Shown: in pieces, positions 53,989 to 63,348 of the stretch
Position numbering within the stretch: position 1 is the first letter of the stretch
How the letters are laid out: every line of letters starts with the position of its first letter
Assembly: GCA_963837635.1 (NCBI GenBank)
Contig: CAWINY010000007.1
Coordinates: 496,001-560,000, forward strand
Source: CAWINY01 sp963837635
GTDB taxonomy: Bacteria > Acidobacteriota > Terriglobia > Terriglobales > Acidobacteriaceae
DNA length: 64,000 nucleotides
Direction of reading: 5' to 3'
The notes under the pieces: model-generated
Told to the model about the DNA's origin: nothing
The model's database searches: none
What the model saw: the letters and a program-made list of their open reading frames with translations, nothing else
Translations under genes and position numbers: made by a program

Positions 53989-54062
53989 CGGGGACGACGA
54001 GACTCGAACTCGCGACCTCTGCCGTGACAGGGCAGCGTTCTAACCAACTGAACTACGTCCCC
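53989..54062 (-). tRNA. tRNA-Asp (GTC)
   Basis: Minus strand forms a full cloverleaf: acceptor GGGGACG/CGTCCCC, D arm, anticodon stem CTGCC/GGCAG with loop CTGTCAC (anticodon GTC), T arm GCGAG-TTCGAGT-CTCGT, discriminator G at 53989. No CCA is encoded. Integrase gene lies right past the 3' end. Confidence 0.95.
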
Positions 54063-54375
54063 GCTTTTGTTGGGAATGGGTTAGCGGAAACCCTTCACAC
54101 GCTGGCGAAAACGACGACTTAAATGGTTTCGCCTAGTTCAACCAGTTCACCGATCGAACCGTTTTCCAGTGCTGATGGTCAGTACGGCAGTAAGAAAACT
54201 CCTGCCCGAACTGGCTTGCCCCGAGCGCAAGGAAAGGTCTTCGCTCCTCCGCTGCGACGAGACGATTGTAACAGACCGAGTACGAACTCGTCAGCTCCCC
54301 GTCTTTTCAATGCAGGAGGAGCCCGAAGGATGGGCTTGTATGCCTGCTTGGACGGCAATCCATAGAAACGTGTTG
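54063..54375. other. Non-coding region upstream of tRNA-Asp
   Basis: No gene supported. Probably includes the tRNA promoter and, further out, DNA beyond the end of the group II intron remnant. Confidence 0.4.
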
Positions 54376-54445
54376 ATCGGGTAGGAGGCGGGGTTACCCC
54401 CGCCGTCCTCCCACACCACCGGACGGACCGTTCGGTATCCGGCTG
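54376..54445 (-). mobile_element. Group II intron 3' remnant (domains V and VI)
   Basis: Minus strand: domain V-like hairpin AGCCGGAT-ACC-GAAC-GGT-CC-GTCCGGT (54444-54418, AGC triad at its start) followed by a domain VI-like stem GGAGG...GGCGGGG-gtaa-CCCCGCC...CCTAC, ending near CCCGAT. The reverse-transcriptase part is absent; the DNA upstream turns into the efflux-gene promoter region by about 54600. Confidence 0.5.
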
Positions 54446-54683
54446 TTCCTGTCTACTGGGCAGAGGCTAATCTGCGGCAGCGAGTTTCGTGGGATGCAGG
54501 TCCGCGTTTCAGGAATGCGTCGCGGGATATTTAAGCGACTGGAAAAAGGAGCGCAACATCTGTTCAGTAGTGTAACCAACCGACTGGCTTCGGAAGACGT
54601 ATACGGCTGAGTCTCTGGTTTGGAGGTTCCTTTCCGACGTCGCTATGATGGAGGGCGGTGTCGATCGACCTGGTAGGAGATTA

Positions 54684-55811
54684 ATGGCGAAGCGAATGGT
54701 TTTGATGCTGGCGGTGGCAGCATTGCTGCTCACCGCCTTGGGCTTCATGAAGTTTCGGCAGGTCAAGGCGGAAATTGCCGAGCATTCGTCGTTCCAGCCA
54801 CCTCCCGAAGCAGTCACGACGATCGTAGCCCGGCAGGAGCAATGGCCGGCCACGCTGAGTGCTATTGGAACCGTGGTTGCGGTCCGAGGGGTCGTCGTCA
54901 GCGCCGACCTGCCGGGCATTGTGGAGAAGATCGCCTTCGACTCCGGGATGGCGGTCAAAGAGGGCGATGTTCTGCTGCAGCTCGACACGCGGCAAGAGCA
55001 GGCGCAACTATCCCAGGCCGAGGCGCAGAGTGAACTCACGCGCCTCAACTTTGCCCGCATGCAAGAACTGCAGCAGCAAGGCGTGATTTCTCGAATGGAG
55101 TTCGATCGCGCGGAGGCCGAATACAAGCAGGCGGACGCCAAGGCGGGGGAGATTCGCGCCACCATTGGACGCAAGACAATTCGGGCGCCGTTCTCGGGCG
55201 TGTTGGGCATCCGTCAGGTGAATCTCGGCCAGTATCTGGCGGGCGGTGCCGGGATCGTGCAGCTGCAATCGCTCAATCCAATCTATGTAAACTTCTCGGT
55301 GCCGCAGGAGGCTCTAGCGCATCTGCGAGTTGGCCAGAACGTGCGCGTCAGGACCGATGACCAGGGGGATACGGAGTTCCCCGGGCGCGTCACGGCTATC
55401 GACGCGGTAGTAGACGAGGCAACCCGAAACATTCAGGTGCAAGCCACTCTGCCCAATCCTGAAGGCAAACTGCGCCCGGGCATGTTCGTGCAAGCGGCAC
55501 TTGCGCTGGGCGGCAGCCAGACCTTCATCGCCCTGCCCGCCTCGGCGATCAACTATGCACCGTACGGCGATTCCGTTTTCGTGGTCACGCAGTTGAAGAC
55601 GCCGAAGGGCGACAGCTACCGCGGGGTAGCCCAACGTTTCGTGAAGCTGGGAGGCACGCGCGGCGATCAGATCGCAATCCTCTCCGGGCTGAGTGCGGGG
55701 GACGAAGTCGTGAGTTCGGGCGTGTTCAAGCTTCGGAACGGCGCTGCGGTGCAGATCAACAACACCATTCAACCTTCTAACAGCCTGATGCCTCAAGTCG
55801 AGGACCGCTGA
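54684..55811 (+). CDS. RND efflux periplasmic adaptor (membrane fusion protein)
   Basis: 375 aa. N-terminal membrane anchor (MLAVAALLLTALGFM), lipoyl/barrel halves (DLPGIVEKIAFDSGMAVKEG and KTIRAPFSGVLGIRQVNLGQ), a helical hairpin (QLSQAEAQSELTRLNFARMQ), and a beta-barrel plus membrane-proximal domain. It links an inner-membrane pump with an outer-membrane channel. ATG 54684 after TAGGAGATTA. Stop overlaps the pump's ATG (TGATG). No regulator gene is adjacent, and the outer membrane channel is not in the window. Confidence 0.94.
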   Translation: MAKRMVLMLAVAALLLTALGFMKFRQVKAEIAEHSSFQPPPEAVTTIVARQEQWPATLSAIGTVVAVRGVVVSADLPGIVEKIAFDSGMAVKEGDVLLQLDTRQEQAQLSQAEAQSELTRLNFARMQELQQQGVISRMEFDRAEAEYKQADAKAGEIRATIGRKTIRAPFSGVLGIRQVNLGQYLAGGAGIVQLQSLNPIYVNFSVPQEALAHLRVGQNVRVRTDDQGDTEFPGRVTAIDAVVDEATRNIQVQATLPNPEGKLRPGMFVQAALALGGSQTFIALPASAINYAPYGDSVFVVTQLKTPKGDSYRGVAQRFVKLGGTRGDQIAILSGLSAGDEVVSSGVFKLRNGAAVQINNTIQPSNSLMPQVEDR

Positions 55812-58800
55812 TGAAGCTGACCGATCTTTTCATCAAGCGGCCGGTCCTCGCGATCGTCGTCAATCTGGTGATTCTGATCGCCGGGCTGCAGTCTGTCCGC
55901 TCGTTGTCGGTGCGGCAGTACCCGCGTAGCGACATCGCGATTGTCCGCGTGACGACCAATTACGTGGGCGCCAATGCCAATCTGGTGCGCGGATTCATCA
56001 GCACGCCACTCGAACGGGTGATCGCCAGTGCCGATGGCATCGACTACATGGAGTCTTCCAGCGCCCAGGGTGTAAGCACGATTACCGTGCACCTGAAGCT
56101 CAATTACGACACCAACGCAGCGCTCACGCAGATCCAGGCGAAGGTCGCGCAGGTGCGCAACGACCTGCCTCCCGAGGCTGAGGCGCCGGTTATCGAGTTG
56201 GAAACGGCGGACAACCAGTTCGCGGCGATGTACCTCGGCTTTTCTTCGGCCGACCTCGACCAGAACCAGATCACCGATTACCTGATGCGCGTGGTCCAGC
56301 CAAAGCTCTCCGCCATCAGCGGCGTGCAACGCGCCGACATCCTCGGCGACCGCACCTTCGCCATGCGGATTTGGCTGAAGCCGGAAAAGATGGCCGCCCT
56401 GGGGATCTCGCCCTCTCAGGTGCGCGACGCGCTTTCGAAAAACAATTACCTCTCCGCTCTGGGCAAGACCAAAGGTTCAATGGTGTCGGTGAACCTGGTT
56501 GCCAACACCGACCTGCAAACGGCGGAAGAGTTCCGCCAGCTTGTCGTCAAACAGGAGAAGGGCGTCATCGTCCGCTTAGGCGAGATCGCCGACGTGGTGC
56601 TGGGCGCCGAGAACTACGACTCCGATGTGCGCTTCAACGGCCAGAACTCCACTTTCATGGGCATATGGGTGCTTCCGACCGCCAACTCGCTGGAGGTCAT
56701 TGGCAGGGTGCGCGAGGCGATGAAGGAAGTCCAGGCGCAATTGCCCGTGGGCATGAAGGCCGGCATTCCCTACGACTCAACCGAGTACATTCAGGACGCG
56801 ATTCACGAGGTGTTCAAAACCCTCACAGAAACGCTCCTGATCGTTATCATCGTCATTTTCCTTTTCTTGGGATCGGCGCGTTCGGTGCTCATCCCCGCCG
56901 TGGCCATTCCGATCTCACTGATCGGCGCGGTTTTCCTGATGCTGGTGGCGGGGTTCACCATCAATCTGCTGACCCTTCTCGCCATCGTGCTCTCCGTCGG
57001 ACTGGTGGTCGATGACGCGATCGTGATGGTCGAGAACGTGGAGCGCCATCTCCAACTCGGCCAACGCCCCCTTGAGGCAGCCATCGCGGCGGCGCGCGAG
57101 TTGGTCGGCCCTATCATTGCGATGACGATCACGCTGGCGGCGGTCTACGCTCCCATCGGATTGCAGGGTGGGCTCACCGGCGCTCTCTTCCGCGAGTTCG
57201 CCTTCACGCTTGCAGGAGCGGTGATCGTCTCCGGCGTGGTCGCGCTAACCTTGTCGCCGATGATGGGGTCGCGCTTGCTGCGCGGCTCGGACAGCGAGCG
57301 CGGCTTTGCCGGATGGATCAACCGGCGTTTCGAGGCGGTGCGCGGTTGGTACGCTCGCACACTAACAGGCACGCTCAACTACCGGCCTGTGGTGCTGGTC
57401 CTGTGGGCAATTGTCACCGTTTTAATCGTCCCCTTTTACTTGTTTTCTCAGAAGGAACTCGCGCCGAAGGAAGACCAGAGCGTGGTGTTCGGGGTGATCC
57501 AGGCTGCGCCGAATGCGACCCTGGACCAGACGAAGCTGTTCGCGTCTCAAGTCTACGATGTCTATCACTCATTTCCTGAGGCCGATAGCATTTTCCAGAT
57601 CACCACCCCGTCGGGGGGCTTCGGCGGCATGGTCACGAAGCCGTGGGATCAGCGAAACAAGAGCACGGAACAACTTCAGCTCGAAGCCGCAATGAAGCTC
57701 TCGAAAATCCCCGGCGTGCGCGTCATCTCCCTGATCCCGCCGGCGCTTCCCGGCGGCGGCGATTTTCCGGTGGACTTCGTCATCGCCTCGACGGTTGAGC
57801 CGGAGCGTCTTATCCAGTTCGGCAACCAGCTGGTTGCCAAGGCGATGTCGAGCGGACTCTTCCTGTTCGCCGATGCCGATCTGAAATTCGATCAGCCGCA
57901 GAGCTGAGGTCGTCTTCGACCGCGATAAGCTGCGCTCCCAGGGAGTCGATCTCTCCCAGGCCGGACAGGACCTCTCCACCATGCTCGGTGGTGATTATGT
58001 GAACCGCTTCAGCGTGCAAGGGCGGAGCTACAAGGTCATCCCGCAAATCAAGCGCTCGGAACGGCTGACGCCGGATCAGCTCAAGGACATCTACGTCAGC
58101 GGCGCGAATAACAAGCTGGTGCCGCTCTCCACCTTCGCAACCCTGAAAACCACGACTGAGCCGCGCGAGCTCAAGCGCTTCCAACAGTTGAATGCGGTGC
58201 GGATTCAGGGAGTAATTCCTCCCCAGGTATCGCTGGACACCGCCTTGCGCATGTTGGAGCAGGAAGCGCAGCGCATCCTGCCTCCGGGCCAGGGGTTCAC
58301 CGTCGATTACGCCGGCGAGTCCCGGCAGCTTCGCACCGAGGGAGGCACCTTTTTCAGCACGTTTTTGCTGTCGGCAATTCTGATCTATCTGGTGCTGGCG
58401 GCTCAGTTCGAGAGCTTCCGCGACCCGCTCATCATCCTCATGGGATCGGTGCCGCTGGCGCTCTCGGGCGCCCTCCTCTTCTCCTTCTTGGGGCTTACAA
58501 CTCTCAATATCTATAGCCAGATCGGCCTGATCACTCTGGTTGGGCTCGTGTCGAAAAACGGCATCCTGATCGTTGAGTTCGCCAATAAGCTGCAAGAGAG
58601 AGGCAGCGACAAGCTGCAGGCCGTCGTCGAGGCTGCCTCGACGAGGCTGCGGCCGATCCTGATGACCACCGCGGCCACCGTGATGGGCCATCTTCCTTTG
58701 GTCTTTGCCCGCGGCCCTGGAGCCGGGGCGCGCAACAGCATCGGAATGATGTTAGTGACCGGCATGATCATCGGTTCGGCGTTCACCCTGTTCGTGGTGC

Positions 58801-58901
58801 CGTCGATCTACGTGCTGCTGGCTCGCACCCGTGTGCCCAGTTCGGCGAATGGGAGTTATGCGGAAGGCCAAGAGCCCGAACCGGCAGAAGCTGCGCTCTA
58901 A
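55811..58901 (+). pseudogene. RND (MexF/AcrB-type) multidrug efflux pump, frameshifted
   Basis: Two frames together encode a full pump of about 1030 aa: 55811-57907 ends FLFADADLKFDQPQS, and the frame used by 57981-58901 (TMLGGDYVNRFSVQGRSYK...) continues it. At about 57899 the text CAGAGCTGAG reads as CAG-GCT-GAG if one A is removed, restoring DQPQ-AEVVFDRDK. Proton-relay residues in the TM4 stretch (GLVVDDAIVMVENV, Asp-Asp) are kept. A single-base insertion explains all; sequencing error is as likely as mutation. Otherwise intact. Confidence 0.85.
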
Positions 58902-59040
58902 AGGAACATCAAGAGCGGCGGTGCTATCGGCGTTCACCAGGATGGACTCGTGTACATTAGCGAGCTTGCGAACCGCGCGAGGATGAGCTTGCGCCGCGCC
59001 TGGGGCCACGCCGTTATGAGGGGGCGGACTTCTGTGGAAT

Positions 59041-59070
59041 GGCTTCCCGCCACTTCGAGGGCGGGAAGCC
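59041..59070. terminator. Strong hairpin between convergent genes
   Basis: GGCTTCCCGCC-acttcgag-GGCGGGAAGCC (11-bp perfect arms). No T-run on either side; probably a bidirectional structure between the pump and cytochrome genes. Confidence 0.5.
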
Positions 59071-59091
59071 GAGTTCCCGGTTGGTTCTTGC

Positions 59092-60387
59092 TCAGCGGCT
59101 TGCCGACTGGGGCAGACTCGCCTGATGTTCGCGGCGCATCTGTGCCGCCAATTCCTTAATTTCGGTCATGTCCCGCTGCATCTCGCTCCAGCCGTACCAC
59201 AGGGCATAGTCCGGACTGGCATGGAATGTCCCCTGGAATGTTCGCATCCGGTGTTCGAGGTACATAACGAACAGCTTCTGCTCGATGACCGTCGGGGCGT
59301 CGTGGAACGTCAGCAGGTCCGGCAGGTTGCCGTTGGTCGGGTTCGGGTTCTTGATCACACCATCTTTATAGAGCGCCGAGACGGTGCGGATGCCCTCCGC
59401 CATGAGATGGTCGGCATTCCGGATCATGTCGTCGCCCAGTTTGAGTTGGGTCGAGGCGAACGACGCCGCGTGGCACTGCTGGCAGGTGCTCAGCATCTTG
59501 TCGCGCTCGGTCTGCCAGGATTTCTGGTCCAATCGCGCCACGTCAGCCGCCTTCACCGCATTTAGCCGTGCGGTCGGCTTACCGCTCTCGTCAAGTACCC
59601 CGAGTCCTTGCAGGATGGTTACTTGGTCGGCCGCCCACTGCTTATCCTCCGGCAAGGGGAGTCTGACGGCCAGGAAGCCCCAAGCGGTACGCACTTCATG
59701 ATTCCCGTTCTGCATGTGACAGGTTTGGCAGGTTGGTGCCGCCGCCGTAGGCGAGATCACCTTGAGTTGCTTCAGTTCGCTGCGCACGCCGTGCTTGGAC
59801 GATTCATACATCTCCCATTGCGGGTGATCAAAGCCCATGTGACAGGTCTTGCAGGCCTGCGGCGAGCGTGCCTCATCCAGTGAGAACGTATGCCGCGTAT
59901 GGCAGGAATCACATCCTGCGACGCCAAACCCGCCGCTGGTCTTCGACAGTGCCTTGATCTCCTCTGGCGACTTCAAACCGATCTTATGACAGGAGCCGCA
60001 CCCCTTCAGGCCTTCTACCATCGCCATCGGCTGATAGTGAATGGTCGGCATGGCGTTCATGGCAGCCCACGCCATGGCGTGCTTTCCCTTCTTGAACTGC
60101 GCCACCCGCTCGTCATGGCATGGGGCACAGGTGTCGGGAGTTGGGATCAATGCCTTGCCGGCATCGGCAGCCGAGGTGTGCTGGTCGCCGTGGCAGACGT
60201 CGCAGCCGACCCCCGCGCCCGAATGCTTGCTCAGTTTCCAGTCGGAAACGATATTCGGTGTTTGTTTGCTGTGGCATTCCACGCAGTTACCTGTGGACGT
60301 CTTGGTCGGCTTGGAAGCTGTCTGGGCATTCGCTTGTGCCAGCCCGGCACAAAGAAGACTGAGCACCACGAGGCTAGGAACTTTCAT
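59092..60387 (-). CDS. Octaheme cytochrome c, HAO-like
   Basis: 431 aa. Sec signal peptide, then eight CXXCH motifs: CVECH, CDVCH, CAPCH, CGSCH, CDSCH, CKTCH, CQTCH, CQQCH, matching the count of hydroxylamine oxidoreductase-family octaheme proteins. ATG 60387 follows GGAGGAAAG. A catalytic heme with a crosslinking Tyr cannot be judged from one sequence; homologs without it act as reductases. No quinol oxidase partner (NrfH/cM552 type) lies adjacent. Periplasmic, function in nitrogen-oxide or other reduction is inference. Confidence 0.9.
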   Translation of the reverse strand: MKVPSLVVLSLLCAGLAQANAQTASKPTKTSTGNCVECHSKQTPNIVSDWKLSKHSGAGVGCDVCHGDQHTSAADAGKALIPTPDTCAPCHDERVAQFKKGKHAMAWAAMNAMPTIHYQPMAMVEGLKGCGSCHKIGLKSPEEIKALSKTSGGFGVAGCDSCHTRHTFSLDEARSPQACKTCHMGFDHPQWEMYESSKHGVRSELKQLKVISPTAAAPTCQTCHMQNGNHEVRTAWGFLAVRLPLPEDKQWAADQVTILQGLGVLDESGKPTARLNAVKAADVARLDQKSWQTERDKMLSTCQQCHAASFASTQLKLGDDMIRNADHLMAEGIRTVSALYKDGVIKNPNPTNGNLPDLLTFHDAPTVIEQKLFVMYLEHRMRTFQGTFHASPDYALWYGWSEMQRDMTEIKELAAQMRREHQASLPQSASR

Positions 60388-60494
60388 CTTTCCTCCGAGG
60401 CTCAAAACACGAAGAATGTTGTGCGCGCGGGCGGAAAAAATGTCAAGTCCGAGTGCGGCAGACTCCACGATTAGACCTTTAGACCTTGCCCATA

Positions 60495-61715
60495 TTACTT
60501 GAAGAGCTCCATCTGGGGGTGCTTCACAGAATCTTTTCGGCTTGCCTTGCGCTCATCGAATACGCTGCGCCCATCGAGTGCCGCCGAAATCTCCTTCTCG
60601 TGCGCGAGCACCGCGTGAAAGTCGGCCTCCGGCGCTCGCCGCTGCTCGACTGCGCGGACAAAACGTTGCAACCGCTTGAAGCCATCGATTTTGTCCAGAT
60701 CGCCCAGTTGGGCGCGATCGAGCGAGCGGTGCAACACCGCCAGCGCCTCGTCGTAGGTCTTCAACGGCACCGGGAAGGGATGACGATCCTTGCCGCCCAA
60801 GGCGAACGAGAAGCGCGCCGGATCGGAAAAGCGGCTCGGCGCGCCATGCACCACCTCGGCAATCAGCGCCAGCGACTGCAGGGTGCGTGGACCCACCTTC
60901 TCCAGCAGCAGCAACGAAGCGAAATCCCGCAGCTCACGCTCATAGGCTACGGCCAGCACAGCTCCAAGCCGCTTCAGGTCCACGTTGGCGGCGCGCACGT
61001 CGTGATGAACGGGCATGGAAAGCCGGCGTGCTTCCGCCAGCGTCTTCTCCGGTGGCTGAGCGGCCATGGCCAGCATTGTGTTCTGCACGGGGCGCGCCTG
61101 CCGGTCCACCAGGTTCATGATCGTGCCCTGAGGTTCGCCCACGATGGCGGTGTGCGGCTCGGCCGTGAAGTCACGAACCTGCGCCGAATGCCAGTGATAG
61201 CGCCGCGCCAGCGCCGTGGTGTCGTTCATTCCCTGCTGCACGATCGCCCACTCGCCGGTCGCACTCAGAAAAAATCCGTGCAGGTAAAGCTGGAAGCCAT
61301 CGGCGATGGCGTTGTTGTCGATGCGCGCCGTCAAGCGGCTGGCGCGCACCAGGGCCTCGCCGTCGAGGCTGGTTCGTCCGGCAATGTCCCGCAGCTCTTG
61401 CGGCGTTTTGCGGGAATGCCGCCCACGACCGCCGCACACGTACAACCCCAACTCATGGGCGCGTGGATTCAGACCTCGCTTTAGCGCGCCCAGCACGGAG
61501 GTCGTGATCCCGGACGAGTGCCAGTCCATCCCCATCACGGCGCCCAGCGCCTGAAACCAGAAGGGATCGCTTACCCGGGACAACAGCTCAGAGACTCCGT
61601 ATTCGTAGACGACGCTCTCGGCAATGGCGGTGCCCAGCAGCGTCATGCGCTCGGCGAGCCACGCCGGCACGCGCCCACCATGCAGCGGCAGATCGGCAAT
61701 TCCAGAGCGCTTCAT
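60495..61715 (-). CDS. DUF763 protein
   Basis: 406 aa. The N-terminal MKRSGIADLPLHGGRVPAWL and the conserved GLYVCGGRGRHSRKTP and GMDWHSSGITT motifs are diagnostic for DUF763, found in archaea and bacteria, with no proven function. Start ATG 61715. Ends about 100 nt upstream of the cytochrome's start; same strand. No known operon meaning. Confidence 0.9.
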   Translation of the reverse strand: MKRSGIADLPLHGGRVPAWLAERMTLLGTAIAESVVYEYGVSELLSRVSDPFWFQALGAVMGMDWHSSGITTSVLGALKRGLNPRAHELGLYVCGGRGRHSRKTPQELRDIAGRTSLDGEALVRASRLTARIDNNAIADGFQLYLHGFFLSATGEWAIVQQGMNDTTALARRYHWHSAQVRDFTAEPHTAIVGEPQGTIMNLVDRQARPVQNTMLAMAAQPPEKTLAEARRLSMPVHHDVRAANVDLKRLGAVLAVAYERELRDFASLLLLEKVGPRTLQSLALIAEVVHGAPSRFSDPARFSFALGGKDRHPFPVPLKTYDEALAVLHRSLDRAQLGDLDKIDGFKRLQRFVRAVEQRRAPEADFHAVLAHEKEISAALDGRSVFDERKASRKDSVKHPQMELFK

Positions 61716-61756
61716 CGGATTGATTGTATGGAAATGCGGGGCGATTGGCAGGCGAG

Positions 61757-62762
61757 TCAATCAGAAGTTGTGCGGTTTCGTCCTGACACCTTGCTCTGGT
61801 ACATCAAGTTGTCTGCCCTCTTGACCGCCGAATCGGCTGAATCTCCTTGACGGATAAGGGTGGCGCCGACGGAAACCGTTATCCGCAGAGTTTCATTTTC
61901 CACTCGAACGGCGGATTCCGCGATCAGCCTCCGGCATCGTTCCGCGATTTCCTCGATGGTCCCGTGGAGGGCCTTCACGATCACCAGAAACTCCTCGCCT
62001 CCCCATCGTCCCACCAGATCGCGTGGCCGCAAGCTTTGGGTCAAAGTATTCGATATCGTTCGCAGGACAATATCGCCCGCCTCATGTCCATAGGCATCGT
62101 TCACCCGCTTGAATTCGTCAAGGTCAATCATGAGCAAGCCAATTTTTCTGCCAAACTGCTCCACCTCCTGCAGCGCCTGCTCGACCTTGAACTGAATGTA
62201 ACGCCGGTTCGCCACACCGGTAAGCGCATCGGTAAATGCCAGGCGCTCCAGTTCTCCAGCTCTTTGCTCCATCTTCTTCTTGGCGCTCACGTCACTGAAC
62301 ACCTCGACGGCGCCCACGATGCGATTCGCACCATCCCTTATGGGAGTCACTCGGACGGAAACGGGAACGCGATGCCCAAGTTTGTGGTGCAGATATACTT
62401 CGGCTTCTCGAGGTTGGCCATCCATCAGAGTGCTGGCAAGCGGGCAGCAGCCCAGTACAAAGGACGGTCCCGCTCTCGTCTGCATGCATCAGGATATTGT
62501 CGAAGCAACACTTCCCAACCACTTCGCTGGAGAGATAGCCGGTCAGGTGTTCCGCGCCCTTATTCCAGTAGGTGATTCTTCGCTCAGTGTCAACAAAGTA
62601 GACCCCATCGTAAAGGTTGTCCAAGAGTTGTTCGTGAAAAGCTGGACGCCGGTGGAGGGGACTTCGGGACGCGGGGGTTCGTGCACTGCCTGGGGGCCTC
62701 CCGGTGACACACCGTTGGCCTCCGGTGACCACCACTAACCTGTATATTATAAACGAATTCAA
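61757..62762 (-). pseudogene. PAS-GGDEF diguanylate cyclase, frameshifted
   Basis: GGDEF domain (LTGVANRRYIQFKVE, RDLVGRWGGEEFLVIVKALH with GGEEF) after a PAS domain (DNLYDGVYFVDTERRITYWN, YLSSEVVGKCCFDNIL). The PAS is divided between two frames: HADESGTVLC (one frame) should go on as xGCCPLASTLMDGQPREAEVYL (the other frame); the text GGGCTGCTG at about 62447-62455 restores the frame if one G is removed. 5' end uncertain (TTG 62762 at most). Mutation or read error cannot be told apart. Confidence 0.8.
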
Positions 62763-62844
62763 GGGGCGTAGAAACCTTGAAAGCGCCAGTTTCTAGACTC
62801 TACCCGGGCGGCATAAGAAGCATCTCTTACTGAGGAGGCCAACC

Positions 62845-63273
62845 ATGCTGAAGGGATTTCGTCAGTTCATCTTCCGCGGAAACGTACTCGACTTGGCAGT
62901 GGCAGTGGTGATTGGCGCAGCATTCGGTACTGTGGTGACTGCGTTCGTTAAGGATCTGCTGACACCTTTGATTGCGGCAATTGCCGGGAAACCAGATTTT
63001 TCGACCTTCAAGTTCACGCTGAACAACAGTGTGTTTCTGTACGGCGATTTCATCAACGCCATGGTGGCATTTCTGCTGGTCGCGGTCGCCGTGTACTTCT
63101 TCGTCGTGCTGCCGATGAACGCGCTGGCGGAACGACTGCGTCGGGGAGCGGCCCCACCGGATCCCACCATAAAGAAGTGCCCAGAGTGCCTGAGTGAGAT
63201 CCCAATTGCCGCGCGCCGCTGTGCCCATTGCACGGTCGCCATCGGCCCCACGACCACCAGCTTGGCCGGATAG
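62845..63273 (+). CDS. mscL: Large-conductance mechanosensitive channel with zinc-ribbon tail
   Basis: 142 aa. TM1 NVLDLAVAVVIGAAFGTVV, TM2 INAMVAFLLVAVAVYFFVV. The C-terminal tail has CPECLSEIPIAARRCAHC, a CxxC...CxxC zinc ribbon where most MscL proteins end in a charged helix. It opens on high membrane tension to release solutes. ATG 62845 follows GAGGAGGCC. The next gene begins an MscS-like channel, so the two osmotic valves are neighbours. Confidence 0.95.
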   Translation: MLKGFRQFIFRGNVLDLAVAVVIGAAFGTVVTAFVKDLLTPLIAAIAGKPDFSTFKFTLNNSVFLYGDFINAMVAFLLVAVAVYFFVVLPMNALAERLRRGAAPPDPTIKKCPECLSEIPIAARRCAHCTVAIGPTTTSLAG

Positions 63274-63348
63274 AATGTCAGCCAGCCGTTGTGCGGGGAT
63301 TGATCATCAAGAGGAAAGCGGGCTGCTGATTTCGTCGGAGTTACCGCT

